This document shows positions 46,880-60,400 of a DNA stretch of 64,000 nt, one piece after another. The notes under the pieces were generated by a model. That model was given only the letters and a program-made list of their open reading frames with translations. It searched no databases and was not told the origin of the DNA. Position numbers and translations under genes: made by a program. Position 1 is the stretch's first letter. The number at the start of each line of letters is the position of its first letter. The stretch covers positions 3,134,947 through 3,198,946 of the forward strand of contig NW_017804131.1 in NCBI RefSeq assembly GCF_001625305.1, in the 5' to 3' direction. This stretch comes from Branchiostoma belcheri (Eukaryota > Chordata > Leptocardii > Amphioxiformes > Branchiostomatidae).

Positions 46880-47925
46880 GGAAAAATAGCTACTCAGGAG
46901 TCAGATGACGCGAAGACTTGAGTATGAAAACGTACCTGGTTTTTGTCACGATGGTAAAACGGGGGTCAAAGTCACAGTTCAAGAAGAAACGTGACCGTTG
47001 AGTTTGCTAACCTATAGTAGTCGTGAAAAACAAGACAGATATTTGTACGTTTCACATGTGAAAAGGTTACTCTAGTTACCTGATGTAAAACAACAGTCAT
47101 ATGAGGTAGACTTTCTGGCTCAGTGTGCAATCTTTAAGAGGAAGAGAAGCCAACGCCGTCACTAGTATGTGAAATGCGGCTGTTGTATGTCTTTATACAG
47201 CAAAATACGCATAGAGTAACATTTTAAAGATTACGTCGGACCAAAAGGGTTTAAAAACATTGGTCGGAAAAAGAGTAGAAAGTATAACGTTTGACATAAA
47301 GACTTTCGTCTGAAAAAATTGGACGAAAATTGATTCACTGTACAGGAAAAGTCAACGACATGAAATATGTGTTCCTTAGTATCCAACTACTGAACAGGAT
47401 ACCTTGCACTATAATTCATGTGAACATGTATTAAAATGCGAATTTAAAAGAACGAAGGATGTTACATCGTCATATATTAAACAAAATAATGCTTTCATAT
47501 TCTATAATGGAAGGCATGATTTATAAAGTAATCTAAATCTACTTGATATTAGAGACTTTGTACAGCACGGGGTTTCTTACACACTGTGTTGGGTTTCATT
47601 GAAATATAAGCTCCGTCCTGGCCCATACACACATGAACTGTATGTTGTTGTTGTATGTTGGGAGGGAAGCTATCGTTTATGAGATAAAGTAGACATCTGT
47701 GATCCTAATATTTATATATTTCCTATGGGAAATGTCTGGCTTTAAGATGTGTAAAGGGCTCCATTCATGATGTTTCTATGCAGTCGTGCTATGTCATTTA
47801 TAAAACTTATTGTAGGCTGATAGTATATCAGATTATATGCACAGATAAGAGATCCACCACAATGGAAGAACCTGCGCACTATTCAAACAAGAAGTCGCAT
47901 CTTCATAGTGAAACTTGCCAATAAA
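46880..47925 (+). other. 3'UTR of kinase-like copy 2
   Basis: Conserved with the 3' regions of copies 1 and 3. The poly(A) signal AATAAA is at 47920-47925. After it come the unit junction and a truncated Harbinger end (47955-48032). Confidence 0.65.
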
Positions 47926-48032
47926 AGAGCTCAAAAAGCACGTCATTACACATGTCCCAAGTATTTTTTGAGAACAGTCAAAAAATCAATGCGCGCGCGG
48001 ATGTCATCCATAAAATGAAGTCGGTGTGGCCT

Positions 48033-48323
48033 AACTGTGATATCTGCCCTACATTGCTGGACAGAGTGATGCCGGCTACCAGAAAAACCAGTTCTTCTGG
48101 TGTACGTACGCAGTCACTCTCTTCCCCAAGCGTCTCAGGAACCAGAAGGCCATTTCAGATCAAACAGGTGGAACTATTTGACGCTTTACTGTTACTGTGG
48201 TGTAAACAGTAATAGACTTGCGCCCAAAGACATCTGTAGTGACGGGGTATAAGGAAAATCAAGGATTGACGGAAACCTTTCCAGACAGCTGCCAAATATC
48301 TTGAGGGTTCTTGTGACAGACAG
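48033..48323 (+). other. 5'UTR exon region of kinase-like copy 3
   Basis: Homologue of 43124-43416. It ends GTGACAGACAG|GTAAGT (donor at 48324), with the next acceptor at 48443. Confidence 0.5.
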
Positions 48324-48447
48324 GTAAGTCCAATCATGACTTCTGTCTTCTTATTCTTACATGCAGCTTACACTGTCCTCTCATTACATTAGTATCTTGG
48401 GCCGGGTATACTGTGAACTATGATTTTTTAAATCTTCTTCCAGAGAC

Positions 48448-51400
48448 ATGCCTCGAATATCTACTGTGTTGAACCGGATGAAGTGTTGCATCCTGGGATC
48501 GTGCCTAACGTTACTGGCGTGCCACATCCTGTTTGTAGTGCTGAAGCGTCTCGTACTGAGCCACCCCGGCTCCAGCCTCAGGTTCATACGGGAGAGAGAC
48601 GGGAGTGTCTCCGGGTGTAGAGCATCGGACACGTCTCACAGGTGATCTAACATCAAAAACCTAAACTTCTTGTGAAAATGACTTATTGTGCAATTTGTAA
48701 AACATTGAGGGCTCAGTAAGTCAGTTTGTGTTGTGTTTACACCCAACTGAAATAGAAATTACCTAGTAATAATTATGCATAAAGGTTTCACCATATTGTT
48801 TTTCTAGTCTGTGTAACGCAAACTCTGCTGTCCGCGGCTCTAGTTGGGCCCTTCCCGCTTTTCGGGGGGCGGCGGGATGTTGGGAGGCGGGCAACCGTAA
48901 AAGCGATTTAATCAGGCTAATATTGTTTTTCTATTTTTCATTCAAAATCTTCTAAGAGTTCAAAATGCAGCTTCTGGGTCTGGACTGACTACACATGTGG
49001 TTTAGAATTATGTTCAATGAAACCGATCTAAGTGATTTTGAGTTGTACCAAAGTTATTCTTACGATACACTTCTACTGGCTGTAATGTACTTATTGTGTG
49101 CTGTACAGCTTGGAAAACCTGGCGGAAACAAAATGGCTGCTTAAGAATATCCGGGACATCAAACCGGCGAGTATCAACACAGCCATTGAGGACCCGGATG
49201 TAAAACCTGTTGGTTGCGGTATTTTCTTCTCTGCAGACTTAGAGCAGGTAAGAAGATACTTATGAATTAGTTGTAAAAGAAGTGATAAGGAACGAATTCG
49301 AAACTTCATTGTCTTTGTGTTGGCACTAGAACCTTATTCTTCGCATGTTCGGACGCCTGAAGGTTACATGTCCACACCAAAATCTGTACCTCTCTCTGAT
49401 ACATAAAAATCTTTTTTTTCTAATGACATGCAGGTGACAAGGACTGGTGACTGTGTTACAACAAGAGTTTCAGTCAAGTCAGTCTTCAGCAACCTCTCTC
49501 ACTACCTGGTTAGTTACATATACATGAATACAAGTTATGTGAAGAAAATTAAACTGTTCTCCAACTCAGATGGACTTTCATGCTAGTATGAAATTATATA
49601 TATCATAGTATGTCAGTGGGCATCATCTATAAAGCAACTTGAAGAAAAAAACAATTTGAAGAAAAAACAACACTGTAATGACAGGGCATTTTGTTTTCTA
49701 CAATATCTAAATCTGCGTACCTATGGCCTGTTACACACTGTCAGGGAGAGAGCCACCTGAGGGAGATCAAGACCCACTACCTGGACCGTGTGCTCGGTAC
49801 CGGCCTGACCGTCCCATCGTCCCTCGTCCTGCTGCCCTTCTCCGCGCTAGACAACGAACACGCCGCGGTCGTCAGGCAAGCTGTGGACTGCAACATCAGC
49901 GACAAGACAGTCTTTCAGACAGGAGTGACTGCCTACGTGGCGAGATGGGTACCAAACCTGGGCCCCTTCCCCAAGCTCACACCCAGCTTGGCCGACAGAA
50001 TGCATCCTGACAACTTCTTCGCTTACGTGACGTTTCTGTACATCGCCAACTGTATGAAGTCTGGCTCCTATGCCACCTCAGACGACCGTTACTACGTAAT
50101 GATTGATAATGACCGTTGCCTGTTGCCGGAGAGGGTTTTAGCCCTGGAAGTCCCGCTTCACCACAAGAAACGGCTTACGAGGATTGGCGATATCCTATTC
50201 CGTGATGGACACGTCTGTAGTACGCCGTCATATCTAATTCACCACATGCAGGCAGCCAACTCTCCCTCATCACTGACCCCTAGCATTGGGAGTCAACTGA
50301 GAAAAATGGTTGCCGTGAATGAGACCATCTCTAGCCTTGTCTTGCGGGAAGACCCAGAGATCTACGAAGAAACAGACGGCAGGGTGTTGACACTGCTCGC
50401 GGAGTACAATCACCGTTGTAACGCAGGAGACGTCTCGAAGTACGACGGTGAAGTGTCCAAGGCCTTCAGAGAGTCTAGAATCGTGAGCGGCTACCTCACT
50501 GACGATAAGACACAGCAGATCGCGGTGAAACTGGAAGATGGTTTGACAGGTGTTGCGACCGTCGTCCGTCCCGGTGTCGGCACAGCTACTCCACAGCCAG
50601 CCCTCGCCGAACTATTCGCCTACTATGTAGACCGCCTGACTGGTATCAACAGGATGCCAACAGTCGTGTACCGCACACTGCGTCTAGACACGCCAGGGCT
50701 AACAAGCGTTGGAATTTTGGAAGATAACAAGACCAGCTTGAACCATTTCCGATTACAATCGCAGTCTCGTAACGAAAGTACAACAGGTACCAAACAGAAA
50801 CTATCGCCTAACTTAGGTTCACAGGTACTGAACGTCGTCTTGGTCGGAAACATGATAGACTTTCACAGTGAGGCTAATATCCATCATGAGGGTAATTTGA
50901 GAGGTTTCTTCCGCCATGAGTCAAGTTTCAAACACATGGAGAACTCCCGGCAGACCTTGCTGGATATGGCCGACATCTTCCTGTTAGACTTCCTGGTACA
51001 TCGCCCTGACCGGAAACACTTCGGTGGGTCACACTTCAAAGAACGTTAATTAGAAGCTGCCAACGAAACGCATTGCATTCTTTTCATCAAAAGCACTTAA
51101 AAAAGGGGCCACCATATAAAAATGAGGGTTGTTGAAACACTAACTACACGTATACCTTGCACAAAACACCCGACTTTCCATGACCACAATAACAGAAGAA
51201 TATAGCATCAAAAATTGAATTTTTCACAGTAACACAACTGCACGTTTGAGAAGAAAACTTATCCTTAATCATTTCTGATGTGGTGATGAAATCCAACTTT
51301 TTGGCTTCCGCAGGTAAGTCTGAACTCCGCCTGGTGTCGACAGGAGACGCTGAGGCCTGGTGGACTCACCCCAACATCTCCGTCTGTTCCGCCATCCTGA

Positions 51401-51720
51401 GATGCCCGCCCGTGCTGTACGGGACAGACTGGAGCCGCCGGCCGGACATGTGCAACCGAACATGCGGGAAGGGCGTCAACACCTACCTCAGCAACTGTCG
51501 CTTGAGGGAAAGCACCGTGCAGCGGATTAGAAGTGTACTGCAGGAGGGATCAACGCTGGGAGAGATGTTTCAGAGGGTGCTGAAGAAAGAGAAGGGTCTA
51601 CCAAGTGTCATTAAAGAGGAAGCAAAGGGAATCATGGGCGGACTTGACGCCAGAGTGGAATACTTGATGAGTTATATCAACATGTGTGAAAAGGAGTACA
51701 AAAGAGATGTTCTCCTGTAA
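48448..51720 (+). CDS. Secretory (Golgi) kinase-like protein, FAM20/GASK/Four-jointed clan, intact copy 3
   Basis: Exons 48448-48641, 49109-49247, 49434-49508, 49745-51044 and 51314-51720 (phases 2, 0, 0, 1) give exactly 705 codons including the stop (704 aa). The N-terminus is that of a type II membrane protein: short basic start, then a hydrophobic span at about residues 14-33 (CILGSCLTLLACHILFVVL). The kinase-like core shows a strand lysine (IAVKLED, K398), a helix motif AELFAYYVDRLTGINRMP matching the FAM20/Four-jointed helix before VPP, and a catalytic-loop motif MADIFLLDF ... HRPDRKHFG (D558). The residues after it (RLVSTGD) do not clearly keep the LDN metal-binding motif of FAM20C. Paired Cys residues occur in the last exon. 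It is longer than FAM20 or GASK1 (about 440-580 aa). Golgi-lumen location and kinase activity are inferred. Poly(A) signal at 52654-52659. Confidence 0.75.
48804..48921. repeat. Intronic insertion in copy 3
   Basis: Same GC-rich insertion as at 43896-44020, including GTCCGCGGCTCTAGTTGGGC. It is absent from copy 1. Confidence 0.7.
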
Positions 51721-52659
51721 GGAAAAATAGCTACTCAGGAGTCAGATGACGCGAAGACTTGAGTATGAAAACGTACATGATTTTTGTCACGTTGGTAAAA
51801 ACGGGGGTCACAGTTCAAGAAGAAACGTAACCGTTAAATTTGCTATCCTGTAGGAGTCGTGCAAAACAAGACAGATATCTGTACGTTTCACATATGAAAG
51901 GTTAGTTACCTGATGTGAAACAATAGATAGATGAGCTAGACGTGCTCAGCGTGCAATCTTTAACAGGAAGAGAAACATACGCCGTCACCAGTATGTGAAA
52001 TGTTGTATGTCTTAATACAGCAAAATACGCATGGAGTAACTTTTTAAAGATTACGTCGGTTCAAGGAGACTTTGAATTCCTTTTCGGAAAAAGAGTAGAA
52101 AGTAGAAAGTTTGACATAAAAGAATTTCGTCTGAAAAAAAATTGGACGAAAATTGATTCACTGTATAGGAAAAGTCAGCAGCATGAAAATGATACCTTGA
52201 ACAATAATTCATGTGAACAATTATTGAGTTGCGAAGTTAAAGGTATGAGCGACGTTACGTCGTCTATATCAAACAAAATAATGTTTTCATATTCAATGGA
52301 AACGATGATTTATAATATAATCTAAAATCTACTTGATTAGGAGCTCCGTCCTGACCCATACACAAATGTACTGCATGTTGTTGTTGTATGTTGGGAGGGA
52401 AACTATCGTTTATGAGATAAAGTAGACAGCTGTGATCCTGATATTTATATGTTTCCTCCGGGAAATGTCTGGCTTTAAGATGTGGACAATGTTCCATTCA
52501 TGATGTTTCTATGCAGTCGTGCTATGCCATTTATAAAGCTTATTGTAGGCTGATAGTATATCAGATTATATGCACAGATAAGAGTTCCACCACAATGGAA
52601 GAACCTGTGCACTATTCAGACAAGGAGTTGGCATCTTCATAGTGAAACTTGCCAATAAA
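51721..52659 (+). other. 3'UTR of kinase-like copy 3
   Basis: Homologous to the 3' regions of copies 1 and 2, ending at AATAAA 52654-52659. Sequence homology between units stops just after it, which marks the end of the tandem array. Confidence 0.65.
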
Positions 52660-55600
52660 AGAGCTCAAAAAGCATGATCATTTTGGGCATGAAATAAATG
52701 TCTGAGTTAACGACAAGTGTTGCTGCTTGTTCCAGCTCCATTTTCGCTGAACATTGAAAGTGGTTTTATTATTACCTTCTAGGACCATAGCGGTCAATCA
52801 AGCTAACTATTAGGTAAACCGACGCATCATCCACCAACAAGACCCCGTGGTTATAATATTATCCAAGCTTGGGACATTCTGGCACTACGGGCCAAAGTAA
52901 ATCATTGCTCTGTTCCTGTCGCCCTGCATTAAATCAGTGTTTAAAAGGTCCCAAACCAAACAGGTACGGGTACATTATTGATAAGGAACATATAACCTAG
53001 AATGTGAAATCATGTTCCGAATGCAACTGGGTATATACCTGATTACGTCGCAATTGTTAAGCACAGGTATTACCTTTAATAGGTAATTTGAAATTTGGGA
53101 TCTTCCAGTTGGCAAGTCGAGCGACTTGTAATGACTGTAGATTGCAAATCGATGGCAATTCACAAGAGGGCGTTCCTAAAGTTATCAACTTAAACCTTCC
53201 ACATCAGCCCCCGCCTCCCCCCTGTAGCTAAAGTTATTATACTAAGAGCACGGGAATGCGTTTCGCACCAGCGAGCTTCTACATTTTCTTATCATCAATT
53301 TTTACTCCCCGTGCGAGAGATTTGACAATTGACCACCCGCCTCAAATAATCTGCTCCAGTAAATTGCAATAAAAGGCCGTAAATTATTAAGTGGCGGGTA
53401 TCTCTCGATAGCCGTAGATGTCACCACGTACTCATTCCGCTGTGCTATCTCCGGCCCAACATCGCAAACACAGCATCCCGCGAGAACACAACAGCGCAGA
53501 GATACCAAAGTAATTACCTGTTCCTGCCGTGATAGCTCATCAAATCAATTTGTACATATCCGTGATTAGATAATCCTTTCTAATGGCACAGAGGGAATCG
53601 GTCTGTATGCATGCAAATAGCTTGATGATAATATTTAACAAGCGGGAAGTTTAGGGACCAAGCTAGTTTTAGGAATTGAAATTGCTAACCCTTGACTGAC
53701 TCTGTTTGCTGTACCGGACCCTGATTAAGTTTTTTGCCTGAGTGCGTCTAACCCAAACAAATTTAGAATAATGAAAAAAAAGCATCCTCTGTATTGAGAC
53801 AAGCCTTTGACTACCATTAATGCATTAATGGCCTCTCTTGTCCATCAAAGATATATCTGGATTTCAGTCACACTCAGGAACCTTTTTTTCATAATTGACA
53901 TCTCAAAAAGTTAATGTGAAAAGACATCACGAGAAAAATCATTCCTTCATCCTTTTATCAAAGGTGTAGTCCGACTTGCTCAGTGACACGTAACTGGCCA
54001 TTATCCCGCGGACTGTCCGAAGCGTTATTACAATAGTGGAGGATATGGAATGTGATGGATTGGACAGAACAAACGGGGTTCCATCAGGACGTTTGTCACG
54101 TAGCTCACGTCAGGAAATGATCCAGGCTCACGTGGAATGCCATCTATTTACGTGAAGTTATAACGTCCGTTTCAAAATCACCGCAAATAGTCACGGACAA
54201 CCTAGATTTTTCATCTGAAAAAAAAAAATATATATTTTCTCTTCCGAAGGTGAAGTTTGGAAAACAAATATTGGATATTAGAGTTCGTTTCAAAATCACC
54301 GTAAATAGTCACGGACAACCTAGATTTTTGCATCTGAAAAAAAGCTATATTTTTTCTTCCGATAGTGAACTTGTAACAAATGTTGGATATTTTTAGTCCT
54401 ACCATGATGTGTTATCTGCGTTGAATTGTCACAGAACAGATGAATTGCCTGCAAAATTGTAAAATATCGTCTTTGGAGAATCTGACCACCAGGAATGAAA
54501 AAAATCTGGTGTACAGTTTCATGAGACTACGAGAGCAGCACTATATGATACACAGACTCACAGTACAAGTCAACATTAGTTCAGATGGTTATAAATCGAC
54601 GAATTATGCATTACAAGCTATCTCATTCGCAGCTTATTATCTAAGGCTAATAACAATGACAAAGACGTGAAACCATTGGTATGTCATTATCTACATGGCT
54701 TTTTGCTGGCTTCATAATTATGTTTTAAAAAAGAGTTCAGTAAACCCTTTTGTGTTATATATTACAGTCGAACTCTCTTCCTGTCACGCTCACATGCTTA
54801 CATGCCGCCACTTTGGTGATAACTATAGCGTAGACATCAGGTGGAACGTACATCACACTTAGTCATCGCGCACTTAGTAGTCATATACCCGCCTGAGCTA
54901 CTATTTAGAGCATGTGTTAATGCCGTGACGGTCAAGGTTGTGTCTAGTTGACACTTGACATTAACGCGAAGTAAATCCTAGCACAACAGCAGCGGGTTTT
55001 ACGGTCCAGCAATCTGTATGCAATGACTATTTTAACATCGTAAAATTGGATCGTCGAGAACAGACTAATCTAGTTTGGGCTCTCAATGAATACATGTAAG
55101 CACTTTTGCTGGTACAATGGTATTGGGAGCGAAATCTTTCATGTAGGGCTCTATGTGTTTTCCAAAGGGCATGACTTTCATCCCATGGCGGGGATAGGTC
55201 GGGGTCTGCATAATCTGGTTGTTCTAGCCACTTTACCGACCTTCCCCGCTGCCAGGAAATTCACTTCCGCGTATGAAACTGTCCCCCGGGCTCAGGCAAT
55301 GAGTCGTTTCTGTGAGAGAAAAGTGCCATTACGAGAGAGCAGCCCGCCAAAAACGCCTACGTGTGTAGACCTCCGGCGTACGAGGGGAGCCTGTTCTCCA
55401 TCATGTCATAACGGCGGTACGGACGTGACTTGAACCCGAGCCAAACGTTATCCGCGCGCGATCGGCGGGGAAGGAAGGGGACCGTGTTGGTACGATAATA
55501 TCTGATTATGTGCAAATCCGGCTGGGAGGAAGAGAGCTCGTAGACTTAAGCTAACGTAGACAACATTAGGCCACTAGAAGAGAAATTGCACAACAGGAAT

Positions 55601-57379
55601 TTGAATGGAAAGTTATGCTGCAAGAAAGAAAAGTTGGTATCGCCCGAAACAATAAAACTTCTGTTGAGTAGATACATCCGTCATATCAATCAATAGTCCG
55701 TGCTTATAAACCTGCATTTCTCCTCTGGTTTCTCAGTGTCACTTACAAAAGGTAGTGGATGCTACCTGAAACGTCTGACCGTTTCCAAAAGCATATCCAG
55801 TTGCTTGAGTAACTGCTTTTTGGCGGTTTTCTGTGGTGAATATTTGTGTTCAACAGACTGGCAGTGGTTACGGGCAAAGTGTTGATATCGACTTTGTGAC
55901 CGGCTGACTCAACGTCTGGAACAGTCGCTGGGAGCAGATTCTATCGACTGTCGTGCGGCAGAAGCGCGGATGTCAACCCGGGGATGTTCGGGACATTCAT
56001 CTGAACAGTTATGGTGTGAGGAGTAGCTGGGGTCTCTACATTATCCTGAAGCAATTATTAAGAAAAAACACTACTTAGATGGGCTTTTAAAAAACATCAC
56101 AAACTTGTTTCAGTGTCGTGATCGCTTGCGGCAATGAGAGCTTAAGGACAAAAAATGGGTCTTCCGGAAAAGCAATATCTCGCAGCGGCGCTACGTGCCT
56201 GTGACAGTTAACATCATGCCTACCAGCTGCTTCAATAGTAGTTCAAATAACTGCTGCGCATGTGGGTAACAAGTAATACTGTACGAGCTACAGCAATTGT
56301 GACATGAGTGATACATACATACTTCCGAAAGGGTTTGTGATGATCATCATACGAAGCAATCTTCTCGGGTTCCCCGGAAGTAAATGAATGACTTACCCCC
56401 GGCGGGGAAATTGTCTGGACCGAGTAATAGCTCCGGTCCAGGTGTGACCAAAGGTCAACGACCCTTGCCCCCATAAAGCCGGAATGGGACTTGCATCATA
56501 TCAGGTGGCGAGCGCCCTCCCGTGGCCTGTTTACAACTCAGGGGAGTCCGGAGATCTGGACCATTCTTTTCCGGGCTTGCGGTGTTTGGCGGGATAACGC
56601 GGAAGTAAGCTACACGGTCAATCACTCTACCTGCACAACTCTCCCAGGAACCATCGGCAGGAAGTAATACATGGTGCGGGGAGAGGTGGGAGGAAGTCTA
56701 GGGGGAAGGCTTTAACATCAGTCCAAGGAAGATAAGGAGGCTTCATTCGTGTGTGAGTACCCGGGGAGCGGGTAGGCAGTACGCGGCTGCGGGCAGGCGG
56801 TGGTCAAAGGATCATCGCGCAAATGAATTGCCGGTGGAAGCTAGACGAGTCGAGCCCATTTTCCAACCAAGTGAGCAAAGCTGTCTGTATGTAAAAGTAA
56901 TGTTGTCGTGGGGGTGAACAGGGGTCGGTCTGTTCGCTCGGATCGTAAATGAGACCCGTTGAAATGTTGGCCGGAAACCAACGTAATACCAACCAATAAT
57001 TCAGCACCACCAGGCGCCCGAGGTGGAACACACCGCCGCTGACGTGCCAAAAACGTTGGGGAGAAGCAAAAATGAGGCACGCTGTGGACTAAGTGAGATA
57101 ACAAACAACTGAAACAGAAGGATCCTCATGATGGCCTGACCTTTGCGACAGACGTGACTCAGGTGGACGTCTTCGCGGCAATCAGACGAGAAACTGGCGC
57201 TGATTCCTCCACCAAGTCTCCCGGCATCAGGTGTTTGATGAGGCTGTTACAGAGGATTACTTTCATACCAACGACCTGTCTTTTTTTTCTCGGAACCGCG
57301 GTGGTTTCTTCGTAGCGAGCGAGGTAGAGCGGAGACGTTAGGGCTCTGAAGATCTGAGCTGAGACCGAAACAACAAGAG
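52660..57379. other. Long non-coding stretch
   Basis: No convincing multi-exon gene. Parts are not repeat-like and contain clustered homeodomain-type sites (53340-53600 and 53800-53870). A tandem duplication lies at 54165-54395. GC content rises across 56200-57400, just upstream of a first coding exon. The open frames at 55086-55433 and 56232-57471 (both strands) have no recognisable domains. Confidence 0.4.
54165..54395 (+). repeat. Two-copy tandem duplication of about 118 bp
   Basis: GT(C/T)CGTTTCAAAATCACCG ... AAATAGTCACGGACAACC is repeated at 54165 and 54283 with a few differences and a variable A/T run. Confidence 0.9.
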
Positions 57380-57458
57380 ATGACAGTTCCAGCGAACCAG
57401 ATGAACTCCTGCGCACTTCTTGCGATATTGCCGGCGTTTTCTACCATCTTCGCTCTGG
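57380..57458 (+). CDS. First coding exon with hydrophobic N-terminus; rest not identified
   Basis: The ATG at 57380 is preceded by an in-frame TGA and encodes 26 residues ending at a strong donor (CTCTGG|GTAAGTAAG, phase 1). After a short polar start comes a hydrophobic stretch (CALLAILPAFSTIFAL), typical of a signal peptide or first membrane span. The upstream 1 kb is GC-richer than the surroundings, as expected of a promoter. The sequence vaguely recalls the first span of TMEM150/DRAM-type proteins, but 26 residues cannot settle this. I could not find later exons within the window, so the gene probably continues through a long intron. Confidence 0.4.
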
Positions 57459-60400
57459 GTAAGTAAGCCATATGTTTTTATAAACATTACCAAATGGCTT
57501 CCTGCATAGATACTTTAACCCTGATTTGCACAACAGTCGCATTCAATCAAACGATACATATTCCTTTACGTTTTTCTATTGTCATACAGTATAGTACATG
57601 TAAGTACGTCTACCGCTAATATAGCCACTTATGAATACAGCCAGCCAAACACATGAACAGATCATTACGTAAGATGAGTATTGTTGTGGTCCAAAGAGCC
57701 AAATAATCTATACCCCAGGGTGTCTGATGACATCTAGTAAGGAAATAATCAAATACAACAGACAATTTAGCAGCATGATTGCCCACGACCATGAACGTGG
57801 ACCCATGTAATAATACCTTTTGGTACCGGGTGTGACACAGAGTGTAACGTTACAATCCGTCACGCCGGACTGTGAAAGGTTCTGATCCCGGGTCCCCTGG
57901 GTCTGTCTAAAACAGGTTTTATCATCGTGACCGGGACACTGCAGGGGGAAGACGCACTCGCTAATACCCATCTGCCTTCTCCCCGGGGAAATATGATTCT
58001 GTTACCGTCAGCCCGATAGCTTTGACTCGCCGTCTGGCCAACATTCACACATCACACTACCTGTGTTTGTAAAACAAAAACCATATGTTTCTCGTTGACG
58101 AACTTTCTTTCCCATTTTTATTCCATGAATTGCTATGTAGTGTACATCTTAAATGTCCCAAAGTGCGTATCAAAATGTATTTGACGTTTCATTTAGTAAT
58201 TCAGGTCTTTTTCTTGGAGTTGCAGATAGTATCATTTCTTCCGTTATGCAGTGTCAAAATAAATTGAATTAGCTGAGCACAGATTTGCCGTCCACAAAAA
58301 TAACAAAGGTACGAGTAGCTATAGCAGGTATGTTTCATATGGTGATCGTTGTTTTTCTCACTATGATACGTTCTGAATGATGTCCTCATCACTGCTCTAC
58401 TCCTAGTGTTAATGGAACTGTGTTTGTGCTTTTACTAAATTAGTTTTGTTCAGTGTAAGCAACATTGTTGGCATATGAATTCAACAAGTGAGCACTTTAA
58501 GTACATGATCCTGCTCAAATATCAACTCAAGATCTCTAAAAATAAAACAAATCGACATTAGTCTTTATTCACGATCAGAGAACAGTTAAAGTTTATACTT
58601 CAAAGTTTAAGAAGAAACTTTAGAACACATTAGCTATTACGTTTCAGCTTAAGATCATAGTCATTACGATCTGACGACATGTTTTCATGTTTGAGTCAAT
58701 GTTTTATATTTTGGTTCTCATGAAATGGCTAAGGTGTCAGGAAAGGTTGTAATAATGCAAAGATATGTTAATAATGTTTACCTTCGCATATGGGCTGCTC
58801 TGTTAATTCTTACTCAAACACATTCATATATATGGTCAGACAAGAGTCTCCTGCTATAAAATTGCAACATGATGTACCCCAACACTAGTCACCATGGTAA
58901 CAGACAGTCTGGTTCAGGCCATTGACCTTATTGGTTTGGAGAAGAAGAGGAAACTGAGCAAAAAGAATATGTTTTCCTTCGGTAAACATAAATATGTTGT
59001 AAACACGTTTTGTAAGAGGCAGACGTGAACAGGTGTTACGCGTGTTGCCAAGCAATCAACAACAAATCAGAGATGATGTCTGATGCGTTGAGGGATGTTA
59101 CTTCAGGAGAGTAATGGAACAGCTAATGACAGCAGCTGCCATGTAGGCTCACAAATCATGTTATGTTCCGGCGTGGCCAAACCTTATTTTCTTCTCTTAA
59201 TCAGCTCAAAACACGCCGTGTCTGTCCTACTTTACAGAAAAGATGCCATTCAAGTTTCTTCATCGTCAGCACGTCCAAGCACTTTTTCAAATCACAGAGC
59301 TAAATGTCCTTACAAGTGTACATGCCTTATTACTAACAGGTAGCATGTAGAACATTGATATGTACGTGATTTCTGCAGTGTGAAGCTGATTTTCTACACA
59401 AAATGGCACAGATAAAGAAAAATAAAAGTTGTACTTTTTGTGGCATTATTGCACTTTTTATGAAATGAACCTTTATCATTGTGGAGAGATTTGGGTTTTA
59501 ATTGAGGAGTTCATATTAGCTTTATTACGTATTCCTAATTGATCTATAACAATCCTTACAGACATTTTGACCCGGTAGCTTAAATTCCTAACATTGACCT
59601 ATAGGAATCGTTTCTTAATCAATCGTTTTTCCCGGGGGAGGGACAAAACCGTCTTTCAGCTACTCAAATTAAGCAATTTGTTTCGTTAATTGCGTAATTG
59701 ATTCTTAAAGTAATTTGTTTGACCATCCCCACATCTATGCAATCTTTTGTACCTAATACCTTACTTTAGATGAAGTCCATAGTTCCTCATAGTTTTTTCA
59801 TTAGCCTCTGCGCTGCCCCACTTGTCTTCAATAGCCCTTAATTAATCTGTTCTTTTGTTTCTAATTCTGCCAGACATATGTAGTTCTTGAGTACGTACTT
59901 CTCTTTAATGTGTCACTGAGCCGAGTACACGCGTAAGAAACTCGAGAAACAGATAACTACCGCCTGCTATACAGACAAGGATAGATCCCAATCCCAATCC
60001 CTGCTTTCATTTCTGTGAAGTTTGGCCTTTAATTTCCAGTCGCTCGTATCGTGCAATCACACAGTAGATAAAAAAGAAACATTATGATGATATCGCTCAG
60101 CACACATTTCGTGAAGAGTTTTATACCAAATCAAGACTTTTTGAGTTCAAGACCGCATTGGCGATTACTACTTCCATGATATATGCGGAACACATTTTAC
60201 TTTAGTTTGCGTCGATGTTTTGTACGAGTTAATGTCCGCCACGGCCGTTTGGCAAGGTCGTTTTCGGCACAAGATTCCCGGGAGTGGTGGCTGCCATCCA
60301 TCAAACAATGCCGCAAACCGTCAGAGAAGCGGAAATGTCAGCCTGTTGTCATCCATCTGCCGTGCCTGACGCGTGGAACGACGCCGTGTCCGGGGACGGA

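Noticed and set aside
55086..55433. 115-codon plus-strand frame
   Set aside because: No recognisable domain or splice signal; the composition fits GC-richer non-coding sequence.
56232..57471. Several minus-strand frames of 75-87 codons
   Set aside because: They overlap in different frames upstream of and across the plus-strand exon at 57380; no homologues in the window.
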